64,000 nucleotides of DNA from Chryseobacterium aquaeductus (GCF_905175375.1 NZ_CAJIMS010000001.1:1922001-1986000); one strand, 5' to 3'. Shown: positions 1 to 9,117, counted from the first letter of the stretch. Translations and numbers: made by a program. The notes: generated by a model not told the origin, from the sequence alone.

Positions 1-735
1 ATCTCCTTGAGTAGATTTTTTATAAAAACTTTTAAGATGAATTGTTTTTCTACCGATAGCTGCGAACGAATAAAAGTACGATGCAGAACTCCAATCGCTT
101 TCCACTTCGTAGTTAATGATTGATGATTGATTGATGATTGATTCAACTTTGATTGTATTTTCTGTAAATAAATTTTTAATTCCGAATTTTGTAAGAATAT
201 CCAAAGTCATTGCAATGTATGATCGTGATGTGATTTCTCCAACCAAATTAATTTCCAAACCGTTTTCTAATTTTCCTGCAATCAGTAGTAGAGAAGTGAT
301 AAACTGACTAGAAATATTTGCGGGAACATCTACTTTTTTCTGTGTGATTTTCCTTCCCGTAATTTTCAGAGGTGGGAAACCTTCATTTTCTAAATATTCG
401 ATTTCTACTCCCAAATTCTGTAAAGCATTGACCAAGTTTTTGATCGGTCGTTCTTTCATCCTTCCGGAACCTGTAAGAATAGTAGTTTTTCCTTCTTGAA
501 TCGAATAATATGATGTAAGAAAACGCATTGCCGTTCCTGCGTGGTGAATATCAACTGTGTCAGTTTCTGTTGATAATGCTTTTTTGAGGAGTTGTGTGTC
601 CTGAGAATTAGACAAATTCACAATTTTTATATTTGAAAATAAACTTTCCAAAATCAACAAACGATTCGAAATACTTTTCGAACCGCTGATCTGTATGGTT
701 TTATTTCCTATTAATTTTGATTTTTCAAGCTTCAT
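1..735 (-). CDS. aroA: 3-phosphoshikimate 1-carboxyvinyltransferase (EPSP synthase), 3' end outside the window
   Basis: The shikimate-pathway enzyme that joins shikimate-3-phosphate to phosphoenolpyruvate in the cytoplasm. The first 245 codons are present and the reading frame runs off the left edge. The start is the ATG at 735-733; the protein begins MKLEKSKLIGNKT and has the family's N-terminal active-site motif SGSKSISNR near residue 18. Further on come HHAGTAMRF, LTGSGRMKERP and SSQF, all typical of EPSP synthase, then VESDWSSASY near residue 216. Bases 113-145 carry a low-complexity TGATGATTGAT repeat that encodes the stretch SIINQSSII in a variable loop. The remaining C-terminal part lies upstream of base 1. 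Identity is certain; substrate preference is assumed from the family. Confidence 0.93.
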   Translation of the reverse strand, partial: MKLEKSKLIGNKTIQISGSKSISNRLLILESLFSNIKIVNLSNSQDTQLLKKALSTETDTVDIHHAGTAMRFLTSYYSIQEGKTTILTGSGRMKERPIKNLVNALQNLGVEIEYLENEGFPPLKITGRKITQKKVDVPANISSQFITSLLLIAGKLENGLEINLVGEITSRSYIAMTLDILTKFGIKNLFTENTIKVESIINQSSIINYEVESDWSSASYFYSFAAIGRKTIHLKSFYKKSTQGD

Positions 736-788
736 TATTTCTTCTTTTTAGAGTTTAAATACAGTATATTAAAACTAATATCTAAATT

Positions 789-1115
789 CTATCTCAACTT
801 CTCATTATTCTGATGTCGATCTTTATCGCGATCTGTTTTTACTTTCATTTTTTTGTCGAAAGCTTCCTGCAGATTGGTTCCTGTTTGGTTGGCTAAACAT
901 AAAGTGACGAATAAAACATCGGCTAACTCTTCTCCTAAATCCTTAGTTTTGTCATTTTCCTTTTCGCTCTGTTCGCCGTATCGTCTGGCAATAATTCTTG
1001 CCACTTCACCCACTTCTTCAGTTAACATTGCCATGTTGGTAAGTTCATTAAAATAACGAACGCCAATGGTTTTGATCCATTCGTCGACTTGCTGCTGCAG
1101 ATTCGTGATTTCCAT
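789..1115 (-). CDS. MazG-like nucleotide pyrophosphohydrolase
   Basis: A small single-domain all-alpha NTP pyrophosphohydrolase of 108 aa. The metal-binding pattern is visible as EEVGEVARIIAR near residues 33-44 and, after a gap, EELADVLFVTLC near residues 62-73. This is the EExxE...ExxD arrangement of the MazG/dCTPase superfamily. Enzymes of this kind hydrolyse non-canonical or excess (d)NTPs to monophosphates and act in nucleotide-pool cleaning; the actual substrate cannot be read from sequence. The gene lies 54 bp upstream of aroA on the same strand and may be co-transcribed with it. The C-terminus is highly charged (DRDKDRHQNN). The plus-strand frame inside it is a shadow. Confidence 0.85.
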   Translation of the reverse strand: MEITNLQQQVDEWIKTIGVRYFNELTNMAMLTEEVGEVARIIARRYGEQSEKENDKTKDLGEELADVLFVTLCLANQTGTNLQEAFDKKMKVKTDRDKDRHQNNEKLR

Positions 1116-1170
1116 TTTTTGAAAGAGACAAATTAAAAGTTTAAAGAAATAATCTAATTTAAGTAATCAT

Positions 1171-2583
1171 TTATTGATAAGCTCCCAAAGTAGGATTTGC
1201 AGTTCTTGTAACACCAACAATATCAGTAGGAACTGTTGCTGCAATTACAGTGGCACCTTTATTTCTTGCCGGTGAATCTGCTTTTACACGAAGATTCATC
1301 TGCGCTGCAAAATAATTAACAAACTTCGGATCTTCGTTTTTAATGCTTTGAATTACATTCATAGGATTGTTGTCAAATGTAAATCCTGCACCCGAAGCTC
1401 CAGCATATTTTATTGACGAATTCTGAATCAGAAACTGAAACTGCTGTCCGGGAGTTTGCTCAAAGTTGACCGAATTATCTCTGTCTGAGTAGACAATACT
1501 ATTGAGAATATTAAGATTTTGTAAAGCTCCTTGTTCGATTTGTCCGTTCTCATTTTCCCACTCATTGGTCGCAAAAATTCCCATTCGGTTGAGAGAACCC
1601 ATCGTTGCAGAATAGTTGGCAATGGTTGCATGAGTATAGGTATGGTTTCCACCTTTGAAAATTCCAATTGCCGATTCTCCGCAGTTGTTCATTACCAAAT
1701 TGCTAGCATTCACTGTAGAAGCGACTGCGTAGATTCCATATTCCTGAAAAGTGTGGATGAAAGAATTTTTAATCGTTGCATTGGTTTGTTTCATATCCAA
1801 ACCTCTGGTTCCTCCAAAAAGTCTGGTGTGATTCATATTGAGAATAGATGCGGGTTCCATTTTGATAGAATTCCAGTTTTTTGGAATAGTGTCGTAGTAG
1901 GTATCATTTCTATCGCCGCGAATAATAACTTGCTCGGTCTGCGTTCCGTTCATATTTAAGGTGGCTCCGGCTGCAATTTTCATTCCGCTGTTTTTATGAA
2001 AATAAACTTTCGTACCTGCCTGAATATCCAAGATAACGTTTTGATCTACCGTCAGATTTCCGTAGATAATTTTAGCCTTATTCTTCGTCCAGGTTGTATG
2101 GTTGCTCAATACATTAGGATTGGAAGGTGTCTGAATAAAAAACTCTGCATCCTGAACCACAGAGAATAAAGTTACGTGCTGTTGCCCTGCCGCACTTGAG
2201 AAAAGTATACGATCTTCTGCGATCGCTTCCGGACCTGTCGCCTGCGGAGCAATTTCAACATAAATGTACAAGCTGTCATTTTTTCTCAGGGGAACATTGG
2301 TGAAATCAAATCCGGATTTCCCATCTACATTGATTTTATATAAGGAAGAAGCACCTTTTTCAAGACTGATTCTTGGGATCATCACATCTTTATCTTCATT
2401 ATTGAAAACTTTCACAGCGTAAGTTTCCGATCTTACCTGATGATAAACAGTGTCACAAAAAACAGTATCTCTGGAAAAACTGAGTTCCTGAGATGGCTCA
2501 TCAAAAGAAATTTCATCTTTATTACAAGAAACTGCCAAAAGAAGCATCCAGAAAGAGCAAAACAATAGTAATTTGAATTTCAT
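1171..2583 (-). CDS. Lipoprotein with predicted right-handed parallel beta-helix
   Basis: A 470-aa exported protein. Residues 1-20 are a lipoprotein signal ending LLLAVSC, so Cys20 is the probable lipidation site. The first 150 residues look like a beta-sandwich (conserved Tyr/Val/Phe-rich strands, with the phrase FSRDTVFCDTVY common in Bacteroidota surface lipoproteins). From about residue 165 onwards there are repeated short strands with Asn/Ile ladders (GNLTVDQNVILDIQAGTKVYFH; ATLNMNG; NATIKNSFIHTFQEYG; VNASNLVMNNCGESAIG), the pattern of a pectate-lyase-like parallel beta-helix. No catalytic residues were recognised, so it may bind rather than cleave a polymer. It ends PTLGAYQ, like other Bacteroidota right-handed beta-helix lipoproteins. 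It appears to be monocistronic. Confidence 0.75.
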   Translation of the reverse strand: MKFKLLLFCSFWMLLLAVSCNKDEISFDEPSQELSFSRDTVFCDTVYHQVRSETYAVKVFNNEDKDVMIPRISLEKGASSLYKINVDGKSGFDFTNVPLRKNDSLYIYVEIAPQATGPEAIAEDRILFSSAAGQQHVTLFSVVQDAEFFIQTPSNPNVLSNHTTWTKNKAKIIYGNLTVDQNVILDIQAGTKVYFHKNSGMKIAAGATLNMNGTQTEQVIIRGDRNDTYYDTIPKNWNSIKMEPASILNMNHTRLFGGTRGLDMKQTNATIKNSFIHTFQEYGIYAVASTVNASNLVMNNCGESAIGIFKGGNHTYTHATIANYSATMGSLNRMGIFATNEWENENGQIEQGALQNLNILNSIVYSDRDNSVNFEQTPGQQFQFLIQNSSIKYAGASGAGFTFDNNPMNVIQSIKNEDPKFVNYFAAQMNLRVKADSPARNKGATVIAATVPTDIVGVTRTANPTLGAYQ

Positions 2584-2665
2584 TGATAATGAAGTTTAAT
2601 ATAGATTTCAAATTTAACGAAAATACTTTAATTTTCTTGTCTCTAAAAAATTATTGCTCAAGTAT

Positions 2666-2695
2666 TTGTATATTATAAAAAATATCGTATTTTTG
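2666..2695 (+). promoter_or_regulatory. Bacteroidota-type promoter of rpmE2
   Basis: TTG at 2666-2668, exactly 19 bp, then TATTTTTG at 2688-2695, followed by GCA. This matches the Bacteroidota housekeeping consensus TTG-N19-TAnnTTTG. Transcription would start near 2700, leaving a leader of about 65 nt before the rpmE2 start. Confidence 0.75.
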
Positions 2696-2768
2696 CAACC
2701 TAAAATTTAGCAGAGAAATACCATTACTATTTCGAAAGCAAACTTTAATTTTTTTTAAAAATTGTATT

Positions 2769-3020
2769 ATGAAAAAAGGAATTCACCCAGAAAATTATAG
2801 ACTTGTTGTTTTCAAAGATATGAGTAACGACGAAGTATTTGTAGGCAAATCTACTGCTGAAACAAAAGACACCATCGAGCACGAAGGACAAGAGTACCCA
2901 TTGATCAAAATGGAAATCTCTTCTAGCTCTCACCCTTTCTACACAGGAAAGACTAAATTAGTTGATACTGCAGGTAGAGTAGACAAGTTCATGAATAAAT
3001 ACAAGAAATTCTCTAAGTAA
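2769..3020 (+). CDS. rpmE2: 50S ribosomal protein L31, type B
   Basis: An 83-aa ribosomal large-subunit protein. The N-terminus [17 protein letters not shown] and the block [25 protein letters not shown] are diagnostic of L31. The protein has no cysteine, so it is the zinc-independent (C-minus, type B) form with the typical insertion between the N-terminal strand and the HPFYTGK block. It stands alone between its own strong promoter and an intrinsic terminator, so it is a single-gene transcription unit. No competing zinc-type L31 is seen in this window. Confidence 0.95.
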   Translation: MKKGIHPENYRLVVFKDMSNDEVFVGKSTAETKDTIEHEGQEYPLIKMEISSSSHPFYTGKTKLVDTAGRVDKFMNKYKKFSK

Positions 3021-3041
3021 TTTTTTGTTTTAAAAATATTT

Positions 3042-3073
3042 AAAGTCTTCCAAAATTTTGGAAGACTTTTTTT
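3042..3073 (+). terminator. Intrinsic terminator of rpmE2
   Basis: Perfect 14-bp inverted repeat AAAGTCTTCCAAAA / TTTTGGAAGACTTT (3042-3069) running into T residues, 21 bp after the rpmE2 stop. Confidence 0.85.
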
Positions 3074-3220
3074 ATGTGGAAATTCTTCAGAATTAAGATT
3101 TGAAAGGAAAAATTTGTTTTAAGATTTGTATTTTTGTACAAAGCAGATGTTGAATAAAACGGAGCAATTATAAACTCCCAACTTCCATCATCAAGCATCC
3201 AACCTAAAAACTATATTCAA

Positions 3221-4381
3221 ATGCAACTCGTATTCTCCGATGCACAATATTGGGAAGATTTTCTTCCACTTACTTTTACTCGTCCCGTTGCAGAAATGCG
3301 ATGCGGAATTTTGACCTTCTCCGAAAGATGGCAGAAAATTTTAGACAACACAGAAGTTTCTTTTTTTACTGAAAATTACCTTCAGGGAAAATTTAAAAAT
3401 CCGGAAGATGTTGAAAGTCTTTTTCTGGTAACCAATTTTTTACCGACAGAAACCATTATTCAGCAAATTAAAGATTTAAAATTGGGTGAAGCTTTGGTTT
3501 ATGAAGATGAATTAATTGCTGCAAGAATCAATATGAAAGGTTTTTCTCTGAATCAAATCGAGAAAATGACCGATATCAAAGAAGAATTGATTTTCTTTAA
3601 AAAACCTACTGACCTTTTTACTTATAATGATAAAGCGATAGATTTTGATTTTGAATTATTGACAGAAGGAAAAGTTTCTAAGGAATTATCATCCACCAAC
3701 GGATTTTTAGGCGATAAAAAAGATTTGTTCATCGAAGATGGCGCACAGATAGAATTTTCCACAATCAATACAAAAACCGGAAAAATCTACATCGGTAAAA
3801 ACGCAGAAGTAATGGAAGGTTGTAATCTTCGCGGTCCGATTGCGTTGTGTGAAGAGTCGAAATTTAATTTAGGAGCAAAAATTTACGGTGCGACAACGAT
3901 TGGTCCGTATTCTAAAGTAGGCGGCGAGGTGAATAACATCATTATTTTCGGATATTCAAATAAAGGTCACGATGGTTTTGTTGGAAATTCTGTAATCGGA
4001 GAATGGTGTAATCTGGGTGCAGATACCAATTCTTCTAATCTTAAAAACAATTACGCCAACGTCAAACTCTGGAGTTACAGAACCAAACATTTTGAAGATA
4101 CAGGTTTGCAGTTTGCCGGTTTAATTATGGGAGATCATTCTAAAACCGCAATCAACACGCAACTAAATACAGGAACTGTGATTGGGGTAGCTTCCAATAT
4201 CTTCAGAGAAGGATTTCCACCAAATCTGATTGAAAACTTTTCTTGGGGCGGATTTAAAGATGATGAAAGATTTAAATTAGACAAAGCCTACGAAGTTGCC
4301 GAAAAAGTAATGGCAAGAAGAAAACTGCCGCTAACAGACGATGACAAGGCAATTTTGAAACATATTTTTGATGAATATTAA
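3221..4381 (+). CDS. GlmU-like sugar nucleotidyltransferase / left-handed beta-helix acyltransferase
   Basis: A 386-aa protein of the Bacteroidota alternative GlmU family. The N-terminal 150 residues (MQLVFSDAQYWEDFLPLTFTRP, then AEMRCGILTFSERW) resemble the divergent nucleotidyltransferase-like domain, in which the usual GxGxRM signature is replaced. From about residue 165 there are hexapeptide repeats of a left-handed beta-helix (GKIYIGKNAEVMEGCNLRGP; GAKIYGATTIGPYSKVGG; VGNSVIGEWCNLGADTN), the acyltransferase half. Family members are annotated as UDP-GlcNAc diphosphorylase/glucosamine-1-phosphate acetyltransferase, feeding peptidoglycan and LPS synthesis. The first ATG after the intergenic region is used. 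It is followed by its own terminator. The family assignment is firm; substrate specificity is inferred. Confidence 0.82.
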   Translation: MQLVFSDAQYWEDFLPLTFTRPVAEMRCGILTFSERWQKILDNTEVSFFTENYLQGKFKNPEDVESLFLVTNFLPTETIIQQIKDLKLGEALVYEDELIAARINMKGFSLNQIEKMTDIKEELIFFKKPTDLFTYNDKAIDFDFELLTEGKVSKELSSTNGFLGDKKDLFIEDGAQIEFSTINTKTGKIYIGKNAEVMEGCNLRGPIALCEESKFNLGAKIYGATTIGPYSKVGGEVNNIIIFGYSNKGHDGFVGNSVIGEWCNLGADTNSSNLKNNYANVKLWSYRTKHFEDTGLQFAGLIMGDHSKTAINTQLNTGTVIGVASNIFREGFPPNLIENFSWGGFKDDERFKLDKAYEVAEKVMARRKLPLTDDDKAILKHIFDEY

Positions 4382-4395
4382 AATAGATATTAATG

Positions 4396-4423
4396 AAACT
4401 TCAAACTTTTTTGAAGTTTTTTT
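4396..4423 (+). terminator. Intrinsic terminator after the GlmU-like gene
   Basis: Stem AAACTTCAA / TTGAAGTTT (4396-4404 with 4411-4419), 6-nt loop, then a T run, 15 bp after the stop codon. Confidence 0.8.
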
Positions 4424-4478
4424 GTTTTAGATGTAATAAATTTCAGTTTTTAGATGTCTTACTTATAGAAACAAACTT

Positions 4479-4988
4479 ATGACCCAAGAGATTTTCAAGA
4501 ACACGGTTTTCATTCTCAAAGATGAGATGTATCGTTTTGCGAAAAGATTTGTCATGAGCAGTGATGAGGCAGAAGATGTAGTACAGGATTTAATGATTAA
4601 GTTTTGGCAGAAAAAAGAAGAACTTGAAAAATTTGAAAATTTAAAATCCTACGCATTAAAATCTGTAAAGAACGAATGCCTCAACCGATTGAAACACCAT
4701 GACGTGAAGTTAGGCTTTGCAGATCTGCAGCTTCACCGATCGGAACTCTACAGTATGGATGTAAATAATCTCAAGGAGCATATCGTTGGTTTTATAAATC
4801 AGCTTCCGGAAAAACAGAAAATGGTCATCCATTTGAAAGATGTAGAAGAGTATGATGTGTATGAAATTTCTGAAATGCTGGAAATGGAAGAAAATGCAGT
4901 AAGAGTGAATCTTATGCGGGCAAGACAAAAAGTAAAAGAACAAATCTCACAACTGATGAGCTATGAACAACGAACAATATCAGGATAA
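4479..4988 (+). CDS. ECF-type RNA polymerase sigma factor
   Basis: A 169-aa sigma-70 family protein with only regions 2 and 4. Region 2 covers roughly residues 8-75 (YRFAKRFVMSSDEAEDVVQDLMIKFWQ, the region 2.2 core-binding helix, then LKSYALKSVKNECLNRLK). Region 4 covers roughly 105-160 (INQLPEKQKMVIHLKDVEEYDVYEISEMLE, then the recognition helix with VRVNLMRARQKVK). It is the first gene of a probable operon: the next gene starts inside its last codons (26-nt overlap), the usual sign of a sigma/anti-sigma pair. The probable targets are its own operon and envelope genes; no target promoter could be deduced from the sequence. Confidence 0.9.
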   Translation: MTQEIFKNTVFILKDEMYRFAKRFVMSSDEAEDVVQDLMIKFWQKKEELEKFENLKSYALKSVKNECLNRLKHHDVKLGFADLQLHRSELYSMDVNNLKEHIVGFINQLPEKQKMVIHLKDVEEYDVYEISEMLEMEENAVRVNLMRARQKVKEQISQLMSYEQRTISG

Positions 4989-5622
4989 ATATAAAGAAGT
5001 CTTCAAAGACTTAAAAGAAGAAAAAATGAACTGGGATTTTGAAGATTTTCTTCAAAAGGCAGAAGGTAGTACAAATAATGAAGCTGAAATTATTCCTATC
5101 AGCAAAGCCAAATCTGCAGTCCCAAAATGGTTCTGGATGGCGGCAAGTGTAGTTTTGCTTTTCAGTATTGGATTGATTTTTAAGTATAATCAAAATGCAG
5201 ATGTAGAAAATCAGGCGCAATTGGTTTCGAATGAAATTCAAAAACAAAAATCTGAGTTTATTAAAGAAAATCATGAGCATCAGACTCAGGTTGCAGTATT
5301 AAGCAGCGATTCAATTTCCGGAGAGAAAAGAGATTCCATTTTTCAAGAAAGTTCTATAGCGGAAGTTGATGTTTTAGATAAAATTCTTTCTAAAAAAAGC
5401 AGAATTAAAAAGGAAACTAAGCCAAGGTATGTCAATAATACGGCTGTTAAAAATATTAAAGATTCCACAGGATATAAAGATTCTTATGTTATTGTGAACG
5501 GAAAAAGAATCGATAATATGGAAGAAGCAATCAATGTTACAAAATATTCGTTTCAGGTTGTTGCTAATAATATGAATCAGGCTCTAGCACAGCCAAAAGT
5601 AATGGATAACGTAGAATACTAA
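4963..5622 (+). CDS. Candidate anti-sigma factor, single-pass membrane protein
   Basis: A 219-aa protein whose start overlaps the end of the ECF sigma gene by 26 nt, indicating translational coupling. The first 50 residues are hydrophilic and acidic, with the phrase MNWDFEDFLQKAE, and would face the cytoplasm to bind the sigma factor. A single transmembrane helix follows at about residues 54-72 (WFWMAASVVLLFSIGLIF). The rest is a long low-complexity periplasmic tail rich in Lys, Ser and Asp. No ZAS zinc motif (HxxxCxxC) is seen. The role as anti-sigma rests on gene position and topology only; the sequence itself is not a family I recognise. Confidence 0.65.
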   Translation: MNNEQYQDKYKEVFKDLKEEKMNWDFEDFLQKAEGSTNNEAEIIPISKAKSAVPKWFWMAASVVLLFSIGLIFKYNQNADVENQAQLVSNEIQKQKSEFIKENHEHQTQVAVLSSDSISGEKRDSIFQESSIAEVDVLDKILSKKSRIKKETKPRYVNNTAVKNIKDSTGYKDSYVIVNGKRIDNMEEAINVTKYSFQVVANNMNQALAQPKVMDNVEY

Positions 5623-5685
5623 TAGAATATATAGATTACGCAACTGATCAGGCGGCTTGTAGTCAACTCAATTTAAATTAAAGTC

Positions 5686-6954
5686 ATGAAAAAAATATTC
5701 ATCATATTCGCACTCGCTTTTTCACATTTTTTCAATGTGTATGGGCAAAAAGAAAAACTAGACCAGCTTTTCGATAAATATCAAGAAGTGGAAGGAGTAA
5801 CTTCTATCAAAATTGCAAAACCCATGTTTGGGATGCTCAGCAATCTGAATATTGGAGATTCTGAATTAGATCAAATTAAACCTCTTCTCTCAAAAATTAA
5901 CGGATTGAAAGTGTTGATTACTGAAAGTTCTGAAAATGGAAAATCTTCGAATAATCTTAATCAGCTGAATAAAGAAATAACTTCTTACCTTAAAAACATG
6001 AATTACAGCGAAATGATGTCTGTAAAAAATGGTGAAAGCAAGATTAAATTTCTTTCTTCTGAAGCTAAAAACGGAATTCTTGAAGATATTTTACTGAGAA
6101 TTGACAGCGGAAACGGTGAAAACATTCTAGTAATGCTGGATGGGAAACTCTCGATGGATGATGTCAATAAAATCATCAACTCCAGCGAAACAGCAAACAC
6201 TTCATCAAGTACCACAACTGTAAGAAATAGTTTTAATTCTGATGAAAACTCTTCTTATTTAAATGGTGAAAACAGAAATGTAGGAGAGTTCTCGGGAATT
6301 GAAGTGAGTACAGGTGTAAATGTAGTATTCAAGCAGGAAAATTCTACCAGTGTAAAAGTTTTGGCAGATTCAGATAAATTACAGTACGTTATCACAAAAG
6401 TTGAAAACGGTGTTCTGAAGGTGTATATCGACAATAAAGGTTCAAAAAGGCTGAAGTTTAAAAATTTGAGTGTTAATATTTCTTCACCGAAAATGGACAA
6501 TATTAAAACATCATCAGGTTCAAATTTCACAGTAGTAAACTCAATTAAAGAAAATAATCTGCAAATTGAAGCTTCGTCAGGTTCAAGTATTGCCGGAAAG
6601 TTTACAGTAAACAATATTGCAGACTTTAGTGTGAGTTCAGGATCAAATGTGAAAGCTAATATTACTTCAGGAAAAATTATGTTGAAATCTTCGAGTGGAT
6701 CTAATATATCCGTTGAAGGAAATGCAGATATAGGAATCATTGATGTAAGCAGCGGTTCGGTTTGCAAAGCAGAAAATCTTCGAGTAAATAACGCAGACGT
6801 AGAATCTACATCGGGAAGCAGTGCAACCATCCATGCGATAGAAAAATTAAGAGCAAAGGCATCTTCCGGAGGTTCGGTGAGATACAGAGGAAATCCTACA
6901 ATCGATTCTGATGTAAGCAAAACATCTGGCGGTAGTCTTTCATCAATCAACTAA
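5686..6954 (+). CDS. Secreted DUF4252-DUF2807 fusion protein
   Basis: A 422-aa exported protein with an N-terminal signal peptide (about residues 1-20, ending NVYGQ). Residues 22-165 form a DUF4252 domain (YQEVEGVTSIKIAKPMFGML; then LLSKINGLKVLITE). After a Ser/Thr/Asn-rich linker, residues 200-415 match the DUF2807 head-GIN/auto-transporter adhesin-like domain: FSGIEVSTGVNVVFKQ, then repeated turns each carrying SSGS (TSSGSNF, ASSGSSIAG, VSSGSNVKA, KSSSGSNIS, VSSGSV, TSGSSATI, SGGSVRY), a regular beta-helix-like ladder. It lies 63 bp after the candidate anti-sigma gene and 13 bp before another DUF4252 gene. It is probably a cell-envelope structural or stress protein in the sigma regulon. Function is unknown. 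Confidence 0.8.
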   Translation: MKKIFIIFALAFSHFFNVYGQKEKLDQLFDKYQEVEGVTSIKIAKPMFGMLSNLNIGDSELDQIKPLLSKINGLKVLITESSENGKSSNNLNQLNKEITSYLKNMNYSEMMSVKNGESKIKFLSSEAKNGILEDILLRIDSGNGENILVMLDGKLSMDDVNKIINSSETANTSSSTTTVRNSFNSDENSSYLNGENRNVGEFSGIEVSTGVNVVFKQENSTSVKVLADSDKLQYVITKVENGVLKVYIDNKGSKRLKFKNLSVNISSPKMDNIKTSSGSNFTVVNSIKENNLQIEASSGSSIAGKFTVNNIADFSVSSGSNVKANITSGKIMLKSSSGSNISVEGNADIGIIDVSSGSVCKAENLRVNNADVESTSGSSATIHAIEKLRAKASSGGSVRYRGNPTIDSDVSKTSGGSLSSIN

Positions 6955-6967
6955 AAAAAAGTAAACC

Positions 6968-7468
6968 ATGAAAATCTTTAAAATTCTTCTTATAGGAATC
7001 TGCACGATTTTTTTAATGCAATCTTGCGTAGTTTCTGAAAAACCAAATGTGGAATTCTTTTCAAATTCCGATTATGATTATCAAGATGCAAAATTCGTAA
7101 GTTTTAATGTTCCTTTGTTTTTGGCAAAACCTTACATTAAAAAAGCATTGAGAGAAGATGAAGATGGTGAAGCTTTGGTTGCTATGGTAAAGAAAGTATC
7201 AAAAATAAAAATAATGACGGTAGAAAATGGCAGTAAAGCGATGCTTAAAGATTACGCCAGCTATTTAAACAACAACAATTACGAAGACTGGGCAACAATA
7301 AAGCACGACGGAAATAATGTCAACATCAGAGTAAAGCAAAAAGGCGAATCTATCAAAAATATGCTGATCACAGTAAACTCCAATAAAGAATTGGTTTTTG
7401 TAGATGTAAAAGGAAACTTTACAGCTGATGACATTTCTAGGATGATCAACAATGTTTCAGACAAATAA
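6968..7468 (+). CDS. DUF4252 lipoprotein
   Basis: A 166-aa lipoprotein: the signal sequence ends FLMQSC with Cys20 as the lipid site. The mature part is one DUF4252 domain, similar in layout to the first half of the preceding protein (KIKIMTVENGSKAMLKDYASYL; NNNYEDWATIKHDGNNVNIRV; then VDVKGNFTADDISRMIN at the C-terminus, parallel to LDGKLSMDDVNKIIN of its neighbour). It is 13 bp downstream of the fusion gene and is the last gene of the sigma operon, followed by a weak terminator. Function of the family is unknown. Confidence 0.78.
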   Translation: MKIFKILLIGICTIFLMQSCVVSEKPNVEFFSNSDYDYQDAKFVSFNVPLFLAKPYIKKALREDEDGEALVAMVKKVSKIKIMTVENGSKAMLKDYASYLNNNNYEDWATIKHDGNNVNIRVKQKGESIKNMLITVNSNKELVFVDVKGNFTADDISRMINNVSDK

Positions 7469-7496
7469 ATTCATATTAACTTACTATATTTTGTTC

Positions 7497-7528
7497 AAAG
7501 TTGCAGTCATCAAGATTGCGACTTTTTT
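7497..7528 (+). terminator. Probable intrinsic terminator of the sigma operon
   Basis: Imperfect stem AAAGTTGCA / TTGCGACTTT with one G-T pair, followed by TTTT, 28 bp after the stop codon. Confidence 0.55.
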
Positions 7529-7577
7529 AATAAATTTTATTGATTGTTAAGTTTTATTTAAACTATTAAATTGTATT

Positions 7578-7607
7578 TTCATATCTCACTAAAATAGCCT
7601 AATTTTG
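7578..7607 (+). promoter_or_regulatory. Probable guaB promoter
   Basis: TAATTTTG at 7600-7607, followed by GCAC, with TTC (near-consensus TTG) 19 bp upstream at 7578-7580. The leader to the ATG at 7622 would be very short, about 10 nt. Confidence 0.55.
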
Positions 7608-7621
7608 CACAGAAAGTAAAG

Positions 7622-9082
7622 ATGTCTATTCATAACAAAATTGTAGAGGCAGCCATCACTTTCGATGACGTTCTTCTCGTACCTTCTTACTCAGAAGTTT
7701 TACCTAATCAGGTTTCTTTAAAATCAAGACTTACCGATAAAATTACGCTTAATGTTCCTATAGTTTCTGCAGCGATGGATACTGTAACGGAAGCTGATTT
7801 GGCAATTGCTTTGGCAAGAGTCGGCGGCTTAGGTTTCATTCATAAAAATATGCCGGTTGCTGAGCAGGCTGCACAGGTAAACCGTGTAAAACGTTCAGAA
7901 AACGGAATGATTTCGGATCCTGTGACTCTTACAAAAGATCATACTTTGGCTCAGGCTAAAGAAACTATGGCAAAATATAAAATCTCTGGTCTACCTGTTG
8001 TAGATCCTGATAATGTTTTAATAGGGATTATTACCAACAGAGACGTGAAATATCAGGAAAATCTTGATATGAAAGTGGAAGAGATCATGACGAAAGATAA
8101 GCTGATTACCTCTGACAAAAGCACCAATCTTGAAAAAGCCAAAGAAATTCTTCTTAAAAACCGAGTTGAAAAACTTCCGATTGTAGATAAAGAATACAAA
8201 CTGGTTGGTTTGATTACCATAAAAGATATTGATAATCAGTTAGAATATCCAAACGCAAATAAGGACGAAAACGGACGCCTTATCGTAGGTGCAGGAGTTG
8301 GAGTCGGAGAAGATACAATGGAGAGAATTGCTGAATTGGTGAAATCCGGAGTTGATATTATCGCCATTGATTCTGCACACGGTCATTCTAAAGGAGTTTT
8401 AGATAAAATTTCAGAAATTAGAAAAGCTTATCCGAATTTGGATTTGGTAGGTGGAAATATTGTTACTGCTGAAGCAGCGAAAGATTTGATAAAAGCAGGT
8501 GCAAATGTTCTTAAAGTAGGTGTTGGTCCAGGATCAATCTGTACAACAAGAGTTGTAGCAGGTGTTGGAGTTCCACAATTATCAGCCATTTATAACGTGT
8601 ACGAATATGCTAAATCTAAAAATGTTACGGTAATCGCTGATGGAGGTGTTAAACTTTCTGGTGATATCGTAAAAGCGATTGCAAGTGGAGCAGGAGCTGT
8701 AATGGTTGGTTCACTTTTGGCAGGTACAGATGAATCTCCGGGAGAAGAAATTCTTTATCAGGGAAGAAAATTCAAAGCGTATCAGGGAATGGGAAGTCTT
8801 TCAGCTATGAAAAGAGGCGGAAAAGAAAGATATTTCCAAAGTGAAGCTAAAAAATTCGTACCGGAAGGTATTGAAGGAAGAGTTCCGCACAAAGGAAAAT
8901 TGGAAGACGTTATATTCCAGTTGACAGGTGGACTCAGAGCCGGAATGGGTTATTGTGGAGCAAAAGATATCGAGGCTCTACAGAAAGACACCAAAATGGT
9001 TATGATTACAGGAAGTGGATTGAAAGAATCTCATCCACATGATGTGATCATTACTTCAGAAGCTCCGAATTATTCTTTGTAA
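7622..9082 (+). CDS. guaB: IMP dehydrogenase
   Basis: The NAD-dependent cytoplasmic enzyme that converts IMP to XMP, committing flux to guanine nucleotides. The 486-aa length is normal. The catalytic barrel begins [17 protein letters not shown]; two CBS domains are inserted at about residues 95-205 ([33 protein letters not shown]). The catalytic cysteine lies in GPGSICTTR near residue 307. The mobile flap is seen as [11 protein letters not shown] and [11 protein letters not shown]. The gene is transcribed alone from its own promoter and ends in a strong GC-rich hairpin. Confidence 0.97.
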   Translation: MSIHNKIVEAAITFDDVLLVPSYSEVLPNQVSLKSRLTDKITLNVPIVSAAMDTVTEADLAIALARVGGLGFIHKNMPVAEQAAQVNRVKRSENGMISDPVTLTKDHTLAQAKETMAKYKISGLPVVDPDNVLIGIITNRDVKYQENLDMKVEEIMTKDKLITSDKSTNLEKAKEILLKNRVEKLPIVDKEYKLVGLITIKDIDNQLEYPNANKDENGRLIVGAGVGVGEDTMERIAELVKSGVDIIAIDSAHGHSKGVLDKISEIRKAYPNLDLVGGNIVTAEAAKDLIKAGANVLKVGVGPGSICTTRVVAGVGVPQLSAIYNVYEYAKSKNVTVIADGGVKLSGDIVKAIASGAGAVMVGSLLAGTDESPGEEILYQGRKFKAYQGMGSLSAMKRGGKERYFQSEAKKFVPEGIEGRVPHKGKLEDVIFQLTGGLRAGMGYCGAKDIEALQKDTKMVMITGSGLKESHPHDVIITSEAPNYSL

Positions 9083-9117
9083 AATATTATTCTAAGAAAT
9101 AATTTCAGATTATATAA

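Noticed and set aside
113..145. TGATGATTGAT tandem repeat as a contingency locus in aroA
   Set aside because: Only about three units, in frame, in a variable loop of a housekeeping gene; no sign of frame switching.
6255..6950. 231-aa minus-strand frame inside the DUF4252-DUF2807 gene
   Set aside because: A long antisense frame caused by the repeated SSGS codons; the plus-strand product has a signal peptide and recognised domains.
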